Part shown: in pieces, positions 1 through 9,010 of the stretch
How positions within the stretch are numbered: the first letter of the stretch is position 1
How the letters are laid out: the number at the start of each line of letters is the position of its first letter
Assembly: GCA_963663135.2 (NCBI GenBank)
Contig: CAXXRM010000002.1
Coordinates: 186,001-250,000, forward strand
Reading direction: 5' to 3'
DNA: 64,000 bases
Source: Io17-Chloro-G2 sp963663135
Lineage (GTDB): Bacteria; Chloroflexota; Dehalococcoidia; Lucifugimonadales; UBA3495
Position numbers and translations under genes: made by a program
The notes under the pieces: generated by a model
What the model was told of the DNA's origin: nothing
Database searches by the model: none
What the model saw: the letters and a program-made list of their open reading frames with translations, nothing else

Positions 1-77
1 CCTTGTGATGCGTTGATACGGCCGTCCCTTGGGCTGGCCCATTCGGCCCAAATCCTCATCCCAACTATGGAGCCCCT

Positions 78-1385
78 ATGATTCCACAGAACGTGCTGCC
101 CGAAACCGCAGGCGTCAATTCTCAGGGCCATCTGGTGTTGGGAGGGTGCGATGCTTTGGACCTGGCCCAAGAGTATGGGACACCGGTTTATGTCCTGGAT
201 GAGGCGACACTCCGGGGCCAGTGCCGTAGATTTGTGTCCGAGTTCAAAAACCGCCATCCGTCGACCCTGGTAGCCTACGCCAGCAAGGCCTACATCAATC
301 CCGCCCTGGCCAAAATATTCGCCGAGGAGGGTTTGGGGTTGGACGTGGTTTCCGGCGGAGAGTTGGCCATCGCCCAAAGCGTGGACTTTCCCCAGGAGAA
401 TATCTACTTCCACGGCAACAACAAAACGCCCCAGGAACTGGGCGAGGCGGTGGGAACGGACATCGGCTGGGTGGTAGTGGACAGCTTCCACGAGCTAGAC
501 CTTCTGGACCAGATCGCCAGGGACGCCGGGAAAACGCAAAATGTGCTGATACGGGTGTCCCCAGGCGTAGACCCCCACACCCACGCCCACACCACCACCG
601 GAATTCTGGACTCAAAGTTCGGCTTTTCCATCCAGACCGGCCACGCCGCCGAAGCGGTGCGCCGGGCTCTCGTGGCGAACAATCTGAACCTGCGAGGACT
701 CCATTTCCACCTGGGTTCTCCAATATTCGAACTGGAGCCGTATCGCACGGCGGTGGACCTGGTGATCCGTTTCGCCGCTGAATTTCGGGAGGAAGGCTTT
801 GAACTCCAGGAATTCAGCCCCGGCGGCGGGTTCGCCATTGCTTACACCAAAGAGGATTCCCCTCCTGAGATCGGAGATTATGCCGAGGCCATTGTTTCCA
901 CGATGAACGCGGCTTGCGCGGACGTGAACATGCCGACACCCCGCATGATTATCGAACCGGGCAGGTCCATCATCGGCCCGGCTGGCGTGGCCCTTTACCG
1001 AGTCGGCGCAATAAAAGACATCCCGGGCGTACGCCGGTACGTCAGCATAGACGGAGGCATGGGAGACAACATAAGGCCTGCCCTCTACCAGGCCCGCTAC
1101 GAGGTTATAGCTGCCGGCAAAGCGGAACAGGAGCCGAACCAGAAGGTCACCATTGCCGGCAAGTATTGCGAGTCCGGCGACGTGCTGGCCTCCGACATCA
1201 TGCTGCCCGAATTGAAGCCCGACGACGTAATCGCCATACCTGCCGCCGGGGCCTACTGTCCATCGATGGCCAGCAACTACAACCTGAACCCCCGGCCCCC
1301 GATGGTTCTGGTCAACGACGGCTCCAGCCGCCTGATCCGCCGGCGGGAGAGCTACCAGGACATGATGAATTGCGATTTGGTCTGA
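78..1385 (+). CDS. lysA: Diaminopimelate decarboxylase
   Basis: PLP enzyme that decarboxylates meso-diaminopimelate to L-lysine in the cytoplasm, the last step of lysine synthesis. The alanine-racemase-like barrel carries the PLP lysine in AYASKA (Lys70). EPGRS lies at about residue 293 and CESGD, whose Cys reaches the partner active site in the dimer, at about 364. The usual HxHIGS motif appears as HFHLGS. The 435 aa length is normal for the family. The ATG has GGAG at 69-72, five bases upstream. holB starts 41 bases downstream on the same strand, so the two are probably co-transcribed. Confidence 0.96.
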   Translation: MIPQNVLPETAGVNSQGHLVLGGCDALDLAQEYGTPVYVLDEATLRGQCRRFVSEFKNRHPSTLVAYASKAYINPALAKIFAEEGLGLDVVSGGELAIAQSVDFPQENIYFHGNNKTPQELGEAVGTDIGWVVVDSFHELDLLDQIARDAGKTQNVLIRVSPGVDPHTHAHTTTGILDSKFGFSIQTGHAAEAVRRALVANNLNLRGLHFHLGSPIFELEPYRTAVDLVIRFAAEFREEGFELQEFSPGGGFAIAYTKEDSPPEIGDYAEAIVSTMNAACADVNMPTPRMIIEPGRSIIGPAGVALYRVGAIKDIPGVRRYVSIDGGMGDNIRPALYQARYEVIAAGKAEQEPNQKVTIAGKYCESGDVLASDIMLPELKPDDVIAIPAAGAYCPSMASNYNLNPRPPMVLVNDGSSRLIRRRESYQDMMNCDLV

Positions 1386-1426
1386 ACGGACTGCGGGTTT
1401 CCGATACCAGCCCTTAACGTCTGACC

Positions 1427-2461
1427 ATGTGGCAGATCTCCGGACAACAGCACATACTGAGGCAACTTGAGGCGAACCTGAACCAGGGAAGAATGCCTCA
1501 CGCCTTGCTGTTGGTGGGCCCTCCCCACGTCGGCAAAATGACCCTGGCTTTGAACCTAGCCCAGGTGGTCAACTGTTTGGAGCCCGGCCCCGAGCCCTGC
1601 GGCCACTGTTCCCAGTGCGTCCGGATTGCCCAGGGGTTGCACTCCGACGTCCGGGTATTGAGCGTCGAACCAGGTTCAACCGACGGACCAACACGCACCG
1701 TGATTGGAATCGGGGACATCAAAGAGGTGTTGCGCCAGGTAAGCCTCAAGCCTTATGAAGGGTCCCAAACCGCCATCATTATCAACGGCGCCGAATCCAT
1801 GAGCGACGAAGCTGCCAATGCTGTGCTCAAAACCCTGGAAGAACCGCCTCCCCAGGTGATTTTCCTTCTGCTGACCGCCAACGAGTCGGCGCTATTGCCG
1901 ACGATCCGCTCCCGCTGCCGGACGTTCACCTTGAGGCCGGTCCCGTTGCGGGAAGTGGCGGAGCGATTGGAGCAGGAACACGGCGCGGGACCCGAAGAAT
2001 CGGAACGACTGGCCCGCCTTTCCAGAGGCTGCCTCGGTTGGGCCATAACCGCCAAGGACAACCCCGACACCATCCAAGAGTTCGATATTCAAGTAGACCG
2101 GATGAAAGATGTCTGCGAATCGGGGTTGGCCCAAAGGTTCAACTACGCCACCGAGTTGGCAACCCTGTTTTCCAGAGACCGGGAAGCCGCTCGCCAGACC
2201 CTTTATCTTTGGCTGCGCTGGTGGCGCGACCTGATGCTGATCAAAGAGGGCGCGGAACAGTACATAAACGACCCGTCCCGGCTGCCGGACTTACAGGAGT
2301 TGGCCGCGAGCCTGACCACGGCCGACGTCGTGGGTTTTGTCAAGAGATTGCTCGTCACGTTGGAAGCCCTGGACCAAAACGCCAGCCCGCGGCTGGCGTT
2401 GGAGTCACTTATGCTCAACCTACCGATGAATTCAGCGGTGCAGCATCCCAGAATCACCTGA
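1427..2461 (+). CDS. holB: DNA polymerase III delta' subunit
   Basis: Clamp-loader subunit of the replicative polymerase, which helps load the beta clamp. The N-terminal AAA+ domain has a degenerate P-loop, GPPHVGKMT (residues 31-39), with Met where Thr or Ser normally follows GK; delta' subunits often do not use ATP. Four cysteines (50, 58, 61, 64) form the zinc module typical of delta'/gamma subunits. The sensor region includes NAVLKTLEEPP at about 135-145. The C-terminal 120 residues are helical, as expected of the collar domain. It follows lysA and converges on the HNH gene 69 bases downstream. The start ATG gives a length (344 aa) usual for the family. Confidence 0.93.
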   Translation: MWQISGQQHILRQLEANLNQGRMPHALLLVGPPHVGKMTLALNLAQVVNCLEPGPEPCGHCSQCVRIAQGLHSDVRVLSVEPGSTDGPTRTVIGIGDIKEVLRQVSLKPYEGSQTAIIINGAESMSDEAANAVLKTLEEPPPQVIFLLLTANESALLPTIRSRCRTFTLRPVPLREVAERLEQEHGAGPEESERLARLSRGCLGWAITAKDNPDTIQEFDIQVDRMKDVCESGLAQRFNYATELATLFSRDREAARQTLYLWLRWWRDLMLIKEGAEQYINDPSRLPDLQELAASLTTADVVGFVKRLLVTLEALDQNASPRLALESLMLNLPMNSAVQHPRIT

Positions 2462-2530
2462 AGTCACCCGCCCTTACGCCGGGTCTTGCCCCGGCAATCG
2501 GAAGCAAGACTCGGCGAAATGCGCTTCCGG

Positions 2531-3169
2531 TCATTGCTCCGGACCCTGCCGCTCCTGCCAAGGGAGGTAGGGCTGCCACTCTTCCAGAATAGTCCGGTTC
2601 TGCAGGATCATGTAAGGGTTGGGGTCGGGCGCCCTGGGCACTGTACCCAGCTTCATATTTGCTTCCGCCGGGGTCCTTCCCGCCTTCCGCAGGTTGCACC
2701 GGGTGCATGCCGCCACCACGTTGTCCCAACTGTGGGGGCCATGCTGGCGCCGGGGCACCACGTGGTCCAAGGTCAAATCTTGGGACTTTTTTCCACAGTA
2801 CTGGCAGGTAAACCTGTCTCGGAGGAATACTTCCTTCTTGGACAGCTTCCGGGGGAGGAAAGGCCTCTTGACCAGGTAAACCAGCCTGATTACGGAGGGA
2901 GCGTCAATAATCCGGTCTACGGTGCGTAGGCGGCCCCGGTGGTTTTCCAGCAATTCCGCCTTTGCTTTTCCTAGCAACACCACCGCCCTGCGCACCGTGC
3001 TCACGTTGATGGGAACGTAGTTCAGGTTCAGTACCAACACCGGGGCGCTGATTACTTGCGGAGTGCTGGCGCGGTGGACAGAATCGCTGCTTTCGGGTGC
3101 GGATGGCATTACCGCAGCCATGCCGGGCTGCGTTGGAGCCGGTTGGACCTTATGGTTTCGCCTGACCAC
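2531..3169 (-). CDS. HNH endonuclease
   Basis: HNH-family nuclease of the short stand-alone type found in many Chloroflexota, Actinobacteria and cyanobacteria. The first 100 residues carry a conserved segment (VLNLNYVPINVSTVRRA, about 46-62). The zinc-bound HNH core then follows: Cys122-x2-Cys125, LDH at 134-136, Asn150 and Cys155-x2-Cys158. The metal-binding and catalytic residues are all present, so it should be active. Its cellular role is unknown; these proteins are chromosomal and not clearly tied to restriction or mobility. The call uses a GTG start; a later ATG at about residue 17 would only shorten a low-complexity leader. Confidence 0.88.
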   Translation of the reverse strand: MVRRNHKVQPAPTQPGMAAVMPSAPESSDSVHRASTPQVISAPVLVLNLNYVPINVSTVRRAVVLLGKAKAELLENHRGRLRTVDRIIDAPSVIRLVYLVKRPFLPRKLSKKEVFLRDRFTCQYCGKKSQDLTLDHVVPRRQHGPHSWDNVVAACTRCNLRKAGRTPAEANMKLGTVPRAPDPNPYMILQNRTILEEWQPYLPWQERQGPEQ

Positions 3170-3445
3170 GGGGCCTTTTTCTAACCTTTACTATCTGGTT
3201 TAGCTGTTGTCTATTCGGGATGCGAAGCCCAAGCACCGAACGTTGAACCAATTACCTGGCCGCGTTTACCGTCACTGCGGTTGCTGACTTGAAACCGATT
3301 AGCCCTCGGCAAACCTCCGGGCAGACCAATTTTTCTTATAGTAGCACAAAGAGAGGAATCGTCTATCCCCCTGCCGCAGTGTGCCGGGGCGCCGGCAACA
3401 GCTGCGCCAGCTAGAGCCGGCTGGCCTTGCTTCCGTGCGCCAACG

Positions 3446-3949
3446 CTATTGCCCAAACCCTTGGTCCCAGTCCACGGGAACAATTCCAGCCGCCCGCGTC
3501 ACAACCTGGAAATTATCCACCAAGAGCAGCGAAAAATCAGACTCAAAGCCGGTTTCCGACGTGCCGCTCTCCGGCAACTGTTGGACCGCGGTAAGCAATC
3601 CGGCAAGCAGCACGAACCCGGCCAGGATTCCCACCACGGCTCCGGCCAGACGGTCCGCCAGCCCGAACAAGGGAATAAATTTGATTGCCTTTCGCACAGT
3701 AAGCCCGATTAACGCGCCGACAATGAATATCCCCAAAAATACAAGGACGAAGGCCAAGACATTCTGAACATTGTCATCGTTGGTGAACGGCGAGAATAAA
3801 TCTGCAATGGAGTGGGCCCCCCTGCTGGCGACAACCAACGCCAAGACAACTGCCGCCAGGGGAATCAAAATTCGGAGCAGCCCTAGCCAGAACCCCCAGG
3901 CAATGATCAATACCCACAACAACAACACGACGATATCCAGCCAATTCAT
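3446..3949 (-). CDS. CvpA family membrane protein
   Basis: Small integral membrane protein with four predicted hydrophobic helices (roughly residues 3-24, 28-45, 63-85 and 100-122) and a polar C-terminal tail of about 45 residues. It starts with MNWLDIVVLL and has FxxG-L-R spacing in the first loop, both typical of CvpA (colicin V production) proteins. CvpA homologues affect envelope stress tolerance, but the molecular function is not known. It lies 68 bases downstream of the PAP2 gene on the same strand, so the two envelope genes may share a transcript. Confidence 0.87.
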   Translation of the reverse strand: MNWLDIVVLLLWVLIIAWGFWLGLLRILIPLAAVVLALVVASRGAHSIADLFSPFTNDDNVQNVLAFVLVFLGIFIVGALIGLTVRKAIKFIPLFGLADRLAGAVVGILAGFVLLAGLLTAVQQLPESGTSETGFESDFSLLLVDNFQVVTRAAGIVPVDWDQGFGQ

Positions 3950-4017
3950 GCTGCACCACTCGCGGCCGGTATGATTCCGGTTTCACCCAAATCGGTCTTG
4001 GCTCCAATATATTCGGG

Positions 4018-4647
4018 TTACCAGCCCTTGCTTGCCAACTTGTCTCGCAAAGCCAATACAATCACCAACGAAATTGCGGCGAACAAATACCCTCCGATGA
4101 CATCGCTGGGCCAGTGGACGCCCAGGTAAACCCTGGAAGTTCCAATGGCCAGCGCCAGCAAAGCCACGGTTACCTGCACACCGCGCCGGATTGCCAGCGG
4201 GTGGATCAACTCCTCGGCCAGAACGATCAAGAGACCGCCAAAGAGCAAGGCGAACAGGGCGTGTCCACTGGGAAAGCTCATGCCGGTATAGGCAACTTCG
4301 GATATGGCATATTCCGGTCTGGGCCGGCCCACCACCGCCTTCAACCCATGCCCCAACGCTAACGGCACCGCGCAGACGGCCACCGCCAAGGCATCAGGCC
4401 GCCGGCGGACCCACAGCAGGGACAGGAATACTCCACACATAACGGGCAGGGCCACTGCCACGTTTCCCAACGCCGTCATACCGAAAACCAATCTGTCCAG
4501 CTCCGGGGTTCGCAACCCCTGGAGCGCCAGCAAGACAGCCTCATCTCCGGGAAACCTGGCGTAAATCGCGGCCAGGATAAACAGACCAGCGGTGAAGAGG
4601 ACTCCACCCAGAAGGGGACCAGCCCGCCGAAGACACTCCGCTCCCAT
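4018..4647 (-). CDS. PAP2-superfamily phosphatase
   Basis: Membrane phosphatase of the type-2 phosphatidic acid phosphatase / undecaprenyl-pyrophosphate phosphatase superfamily. All three signature motifs are present: K103-x6-RP (KAVVGRPRP), PSGH at 126-129, and SR at 171-172 with His178 and Asp182 (SRVYLGVHWPSD). Five or six hydrophobic helices are visible. The substrate is probably a lipid phosphate or undecaprenyl pyrophosphate and cannot be narrowed from sequence. A perfect TATAAT lies eight bases before the ATG, so the transcript is probably leaderless. Confidence 0.92.
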   Translation of the reverse strand: MGAECLRRAGPLLGGVLFTAGLFILAAIYARFPGDEAVLLALQGLRTPELDRLVFGMTALGNVAVALPVMCGVFLSLLWVRRRPDALAVAVCAVPLALGHGLKAVVGRPRPEYAISEVAYTGMSFPSGHALFALLFGGLLIVLAEELIHPLAIRRGVQVTVALLALAIGTSRVYLGVHWPSDVIGGYLFAAISLVIVLALRDKLASKGW

Positions 4648-4655
4648 GAAAAGCC

Positions 4656-4661
4656 ATTATA
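4656..4661 (-). promoter_or_regulatory. -10 box for PAP2 gene, leaderless type
   Basis: Perfect TATAAT on the minus strand, followed by eight bases and then the ATG at 4647. A start point 6-8 bases after the box would fall at or next to the ATG. No Shine-Dalgarno sequence is seen. Confidence 0.6.
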
Positions 4662-4759
4662 CTGGGGGAACTCCCGGCGCCGCGTGTTGGCCGAATACCG
4701 GATCGGATGGAAACGCTGGCGGGTAGCGGCGATTCCCATTCCCTTACACGCACCGGTGC

Positions 4760-4765
4760 TATAAT
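4760..4765 (+). promoter_or_regulatory. -10 box upstream of cmk
   Basis: TATAAT on the plus strand, 33 bases before the TTG start of cmk. No good -35 box is visible at 17-base spacing. It probably drives cmk-plsC, since the gene upstream is divergent. Confidence 0.55.
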
Positions 4766-4798
4766 GCCCCTCAATTAGCTGGTTGAATCGGCAGCACA

Positions 4799-5494
4799 TT
4801 GGAACCATCTACAAGCCCAGTCAAAGTCATCGCCATAGATGGACCCGCGGCGTCGGGCAAGACCGTAGTTGGACGCTTGCTGGCCCGAGAACTGGGGTTT
4901 CACTACCTGGACACTGGCATCATGTACCGGGCGCTCACCTGGTTGGCCCTGGAACGGTCTACAGGTATCGACGATCATTCCCAACTGGAAAATTTGGCCC
5001 GCGAAAACCCCGTCAAGATCGCCGGCGACGACGGGGGCGGGGTTCTAATCGGTGGTCGCCAAGTTTTCGCCGAGCTAAGGAGCCCCGCTGTTAACGCCGC
5101 GGTGTCCTTAGTGTCGCAAGTGTCCGGGGTCCGGCGGGCCATGGTCCGGCGCCAACGGGCTTTGGCCTCGGACGGCAACATTGTAATTGTGGGCCGGGAC
5201 ATCGGCACCGTGGTTTTACCTGACGCAGACCTCAAAATCTACTTGACTGCTCCAATACAAGAACGGGCAGCCCGCCGGTGGCAGGAACTGCTGGCCGTAG
5301 GCCGGAACGTGGAGTTGGAACAGGTGATCCGGGAAACCGAAGAAAGAGACCGGCTTGATTCCAGTAGGTCCGATTCACCTCTGATGCCCGCGGTTGATGC
5401 CTGGATTTTGGACACAGCCTCACTGACCATAGACGAGGTGGTGGAACACATCCTGGCCCGCGCCTGTAAACCGGACCGGGCACCCCTGCCATGA
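4799..5494 (+). CDS. cmk: Cytidylate kinase
   Basis: Phosphorylates CMP and dCMP to the diphosphates with ATP. The P-loop is GPAASGKT (15-22), followed by the CMP-binding insert. GRDIGTVVLPDADLKIYLTA is the typical cytidylate-kinase central strand and lid. ERDRLDSSRSDSPL matches the late substrate-binding segment. Length (231 aa) is normal. The start is a TTG; the reading frame and the position of the P-loop leave no better choice. It overlaps plsC by four bases (ATGA), a common coupling of these two genes. Confidence 0.95.
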   Translation: MEPSTSPVKVIAIDGPAASGKTVVGRLLARELGFHYLDTGIMYRALTWLALERSTGIDDHSQLENLARENPVKIAGDDGGGVLIGGRQVFAELRSPAVNAAVSLVSQVSGVRRAMVRRQRALASDGNIVIVGRDIGTVVLPDADLKIYLTAPIQERAARRWQELLAVGRNVELEQVIRETEERDRLDSSRSDSPLMPAVDAWILDTASLTIDEVVEHILARACKPDRAPLP

Positions 5495-6195
5495 GCTTGA
5501 TCTACAATCTTGGAAAAGGACTGGGCAAGTTCTGCTTCAACGTTTTTGGGCGGTTGGAGGTTACCGGCCGGGAAAACGTGCCGCCATTCGGACCTTTGAT
5601 TATCGTGGCCAATCACCTTTCTTTCACCGATCCGCCGGTGCTGGTTTGCACGGTGCCCAGAACACTGTATTTTCTGGGGAAGCGGGAATTGTTCTCCAGC
5701 CCGGTCACCAGTTTCATCATGCGGAACTTCCACGTCCACGCCTTTGACCGTTCCGGGTTGGGTGTCGATGCAGTCAGGATGGCGCTGCGTCTGCTGGACC
5801 AAGATCGTGCGGTGGTGATATTTCCGGAAGGCCGCCGAAGCCCCAACCACGAGCTGATCGAAGGAGTGGCCGGGGCCGCCTACATGGCTCTGAAGTCCCA
5901 GGCGCCGATCCTGCCAATAGGCGTCACCGGGACCGAAAAGATTCCCGGCTGGCGTATGCCGGTGTCCCTGACCAGGTTCAGGGTGAACATAGGTCAACCT
6001 TTTTCCCTGCCGGTAGTGGAAGGCACCCCGAGCAAGGACGTGATGGCAAGCGTAAGGGACATGATGATGAACCGGATCGCCGACTTACTACCCGCGGAAT
6101 ACCAGGGCAAATATGCCGCTTCCGGACGGGACCAACATCGCCGAGCCCAACCCAGAACCCCGCGACCGACCTCTTCTGGGCCGAAGGGGTCTTAA
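5491..6195 (+). CDS. plsC: 1-acyl-sn-glycerol-3-phosphate acyltransferase
   Basis: Makes phosphatidic acid by acylating lysophosphatidic acid at the inner membrane. The catalytic NHxxxxD motif is NHLSFTD (41-47) and the glycerol-phosphate-binding motif is FPEGRR (111-116). The last 30 residues are polar, arginine-rich and look lineage-specific. It is translationally coupled to cmk through an ATGA overlap. Confidence 0.93.
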   Translation: MSLIYNLGKGLGKFCFNVFGRLEVTGRENVPPFGPLIIVANHLSFTDPPVLVCTVPRTLYFLGKRELFSSPVTSFIMRNFHVHAFDRSGLGVDAVRMALRLLDQDRAVVIFPEGRRSPNHELIEGVAGAAYMALKSQAPILPIGVTGTEKIPGWRMPVSLTRFRVNIGQPFSLPVVEGTPSKDVMASVRDMMMNRIADLLPAEYQGKYAASGRDQHRRAQPRTPRPTSSGPKGS

Positions 6196-6221
6196 AGAAG
6201 TTAGAAACCAGAGAGAACGGC

Positions 6222-6440
6222 ATGCAGCAATCTTCCAAATTTGGGATTTACCTCAACACCGGCGAGAAAAAGGTGGTGCGCATCAATTCACCTTACTGGT
6301 TCCCTGAAGAGCCCGAATGGGTGTTTCTGACCCCTGAAGTCAACGCCACCCTGCTCCAAATACGAGATCTCGCCAAAGAGAAACACCCATCCGCCGATTC
6401 CGGTGAAATCACCTGGGGCCTGATTCCGCTGCGGGACTGA
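6222..6440 (+). CDS. Small conserved-looking protein, unknown function
   Basis: A 72-residue soluble protein that I do not recognise as a named family. It has no membrane segment or signal peptide. The sequence is mixed and well behaved (GIYLNTGEKKVVRINSPYW, then an amphipathic helix near 42-55), which argues for a real gene. It follows plsC by 26 bases on the same strand and could be the last gene of the cmk operon. Confidence 0.6.
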   Translation: MQQSSKFGIYLNTGEKKVVRINSPYWFPEEPEWVFLTPEVNATLLQIRDLAKEKHPSADSGEITWGLIPLRD

Positions 6441-6664
6441 GGCAAAGGACCGGAAGGTCCGGCGTCGCCCAGTTTCCGCACATGCACCCCGGAATCCCGC
6501 TCTTGGGCCGGAATCCAGGAAATCCTTGCGTCAAACTGCCAATTTCTGACTTGCCGGGGGCGCGGGAGTGGCTCGCGGCTGGATGGGGAAACGCCGGAGA
6601 CACGAAGGAACTGCGAGTGAGACAGCCCATGCGGGCCGCCGGGCCGGGCGACCTCGGGTAACGG

Positions 6665-7825
6665 CTACCGGCCCACGAATTCTGGCATGACTCCTTCGGC
6701 GAACCGGGTTAGCTGGTCCTTGAAGACCTCCCGGGGCATGCCCATTACTGAGCCCAGGTTTATTCGCTCTACTCCGGGGTATTGCTGCTCCACCCGCTCG
6801 AGGTGCTCAACCAGCAGCTCCGGGGGGCCACAAAGCCAGCTTCCTCCGGCCACGGCTTCTTCCAGCGTGGGCAGGTTTACGCCCCGGGGTATGCCGTCCT
6901 TGGCCCCGGCCACGGCCTCAATCTGTTCCGGGGACATGGCGGTCAGACCCAGCGGAGCAGCGAATTTCATTGCCTCTTCGAAGTATGGGCGGGCCAGCTC
7001 AATGGCCTGGTCCTGGGTGTCGGCGATGAAGAAACGGTACCCGATGCTGACGTCTTCCCCCAGTTGCAGGTCCCGTCCGTGAGCTGCCGCAGCGTCGCGA
7101 TACAGGGCGATGCGTTGCCCCAAGGTGGGCTCGGGGTTATTGGCGATGAGCGGCCGTATGCCCATCTTGGCCATAAAATCGATGCCCCGGGGGTTGCCGC
7201 TCACCAGCGGTTGCCACACCTCGACGGGTTGGTGTTGGGGCCGGGGCACCAGCGTAAGTTTCTCAAGTTGGTAACCCCGATAGGGTACCTTGGCCGGAAT
7301 CTGGTAGTACTTGCCTTCGTAAGAAAATGAGTCCTCTTTGAAGGCGGTCAGGATGATTTCGACCTGCTCTTCAAACAGGTCCCGGTTGGCGTTGCTGTCC
7401 AGCATTGGCGACCCGAAGGTTTCGACCTCCCGGGTGTGGTACCCTCTCCCGACTCCGAATATCACCCTACCTTGGGTCAGAATATCCGCCGTCGCGAAGT
7501 CCTCAGCCAGCCGCAGGGGGTGCCACATAGGCGAGATATTGAAGCCGCAGCCGAACTTCAACCGCTGGGTGCGGGTTGCCAGATACAGGTTGAGCATCAG
7601 CAGGTTAGGAATGCATTCATACCCTTCCGGCTGAAAATGATGTTCCGCCATCCAGAATTCGTCATACCCCAGCCGGTCCATATGTTGGGCGATGTCCAGG
7701 GCCCATGAGAAAACCTGGGCCAAGTCCTCACTGGAGTAACTGCGATCGTTGGCGGGCGTCCCACTCAGCCCGAGACCGGTGTCCACCACGTGGCCGGCAT
7801 AGGAAGCCGAAAAGCTTTTGATCAT
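6665..7825 (-). CDS. LLM class flavin-dependent oxidoreductase
   Basis: Bacterial luciferase-like monooxygenase (TIM barrel using FMN or F420). EFWMAEHHF near residue 58 and GRVIFGVGRGYHTREVETFG near 120-140 are the hallmark luciferase-fold segments. At 386 aa it is slightly longer than the 330-350 aa norm. The substrate is unknown. The cluster of SDR and hot-dog dehydratases upstream suggests oxidative attack on an organic acid or cyclic substrate. A hairpin with a T-run lies just before its GGAGGG ribosome site, so it may be expressed separately from, or attenuated relative to, the SDR gene upstream. Confidence 0.92.
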   Translation of the reverse strand: MIKSFSASYAGHVVDTGLGLSGTPANDRSYSSEDLAQVFSWALDIAQHMDRLGYDEFWMAEHHFQPEGYECIPNLLMLNLYLATRTQRLKFGCGFNISPMWHPLRLAEDFATADILTQGRVIFGVGRGYHTREVETFGSPMLDSNANRDLFEEQVEIILTAFKEDSFSYEGKYYQIPAKVPYRGYQLEKLTLVPRPQHQPVEVWQPLVSGNPRGIDFMAKMGIRPLIANNPEPTLGQRIALYRDAAAAHGRDLQLGEDVSIGYRFFIADTQDQAIELARPYFEEAMKFAAPLGLTAMSPEQIEAVAGAKDGIPRGVNLPTLEEAVAGGSWLCGPPELLVEHLERVEQQYPGVERINLGSVMGMPREVFKDQLTRFAEGVMPEFVGR

Positions 7826-7840
7826 GGTTGCCCTCCATAA

Positions 7841-7871
7841 AAATCTTCCCCTCCGGTGAAGGGGAAGATTT
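7841..7871 (-). terminator. Intrinsic terminator in leader of LLM gene
   Basis: Perfect 12-bp stem (aaatcttcccct with its complement) and a seven-base loop. On the minus strand it is followed by five T residues, then GGAGGG and the LLM start. It should end transcription from the SDR genes, or act as an attenuator. Confidence 0.7.
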
Positions 7872-7951
7872 GCTAAACCTGAATTGTAATCTGGAGGCTA
7901 AAGGGACGCCAGACGATCGGCGCATCCCCGGCCATCGAGGTTTACGGTGCG

Positions 7952-8872
7952 CTACGCGTCCCGGACCTGGCTGGGGGCGGGGTTGAAAAGCTCGTGGGCG
8001 AGGGTGGTGGGAACTACCCTGGCAAACTCCTCCACCGTCCACTTATCGCTTTTGCTGATGGTCTTCACCGCTTCCGGTTCGTTCAACAGGCTCACCAAGC
8101 CCTCGGTTACGTGAAAAACGTGACCGTTGACATTGGAGGCCTCGTCGGAAGCCAACCAGGTGACGAAGGGAGCCACGTCATCCCCCTGACCCCTGAGCCG
8201 GGGCGCGCCTCCTCCACCAATGCCCCGGGCGGTGCGCAGGGCCCGCGCCTCGTCGGGCACCGTGCCGGTCATACGGGTGTCGGCGGCGGGGGAGATGGCA
8301 TTCGCAGTCACGCCGTAGCGCCCCAAGTCCCGGGCCAAAACCCGGGTCAAACCGGCAATCCCGTCCTTCGCGGCGCCGTAGTTCGCCTGCCCTGAATTTC
8401 CGTACAGGCCGGAGGTGGAACTGAAGGTAATGATTCTGCCCGACCGCTGCTGCCGGAACAGGATCGACGCGTGCTTGACGATGGTGAAAGTGCCCTTGAG
8501 GTGCACCGCGATGACGTCGTCCCACTCCTCTTCGGTCATATTAAAGACCATCCGGTCTCGCAGAATGCCGGCACAGGTGACCACAATATCCAGCTTGCCG
8601 AAGTTGTCTACCGCAGTCTGGACAATAGCCTCACCGCCAGCCATGATAGCCACTGATTCGGTGCAGGACACTGCCTCGCCACCCTCTTCCCGTATCTCGG
8701 TCGCTACCTGCTCGGCAAAGGAAGTGTCGGCGCCGGTCCCGTCCACGTTGACGCCGAGGTCCGCCACGACTACCTTGGCGCCCTCTTCGGCCATCAGCTT
8801 GACTATTCCCCTGCCGATGCCCCTTCCCGATCCGGTGACCACCGCTACCTTGTCTTGTAACAAATTACCCAT
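7952..8872 (-). CDS. SDR family oxidoreductase (first of tandem pair)
   Basis: Short-chain dehydrogenase/reductase using NAD(P). Rossmann motif TGSGRGIG at 13-20, catalytic Ser at 151/152, Tyr165 and Lys169 (YGAAK). The sequence resembles the hydroxyacyl-CoA dehydrogenase half of multifunctional beta-oxidation proteins and the C-terminus is extended (306 aa against about 250). It is colinear with the next SDR, gap-free over the first 170 residues, so the two arose by duplication. Together with the MaoC-type hydratases in the cluster it could carry out hydration and dehydrogenation of an acyl-CoA; this is inference. Confidence 0.9.
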   Translation of the reverse strand: MGNLLQDKVAVVTGSGRGIGRGIVKLMAEEGAKVVVADLGVNVDGTGADTSFAEQVATEIREEGGEAVSCTESVAIMAGGEAIVQTAVDNFGKLDIVVTCAGILRDRMVFNMTEEEWDDVIAVHLKGTFTIVKHASILFRQQRSGRIITFSSTSGLYGNSGQANYGAAKDGIAGLTRVLARDLGRYGVTANAISPAADTRMTGTVPDEARALRTARGIGGGGAPRLRGQGDDVAPFVTWLASDEASNVNGHVFHVTEGLVSLLNEPEAVKTISKSDKWTVEEFARVVPTTLAHELFNPAPSQVRDA

Positions 8873-9010
8873 TGAGATTACCCCTTATGACCCGCAAGGC
8901 CCATTGTTGCCGGGCCGCTTGCCTATTTTTTTCTAGTTCTCTCTTTCCCGTTCTCTTTTTCCCGGCGGGCGGAAGCGCCGCCTTGGCGTTTCCAAATGCC
9001 GCGATAGCTG

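Noticed and set aside
8893..8921. Hairpin followed by a T-run between the two SDR genes
   Set aside because: The T-run lies on the plus strand, while both flanking genes are on the minus strand, so it does not fit a terminator for them.
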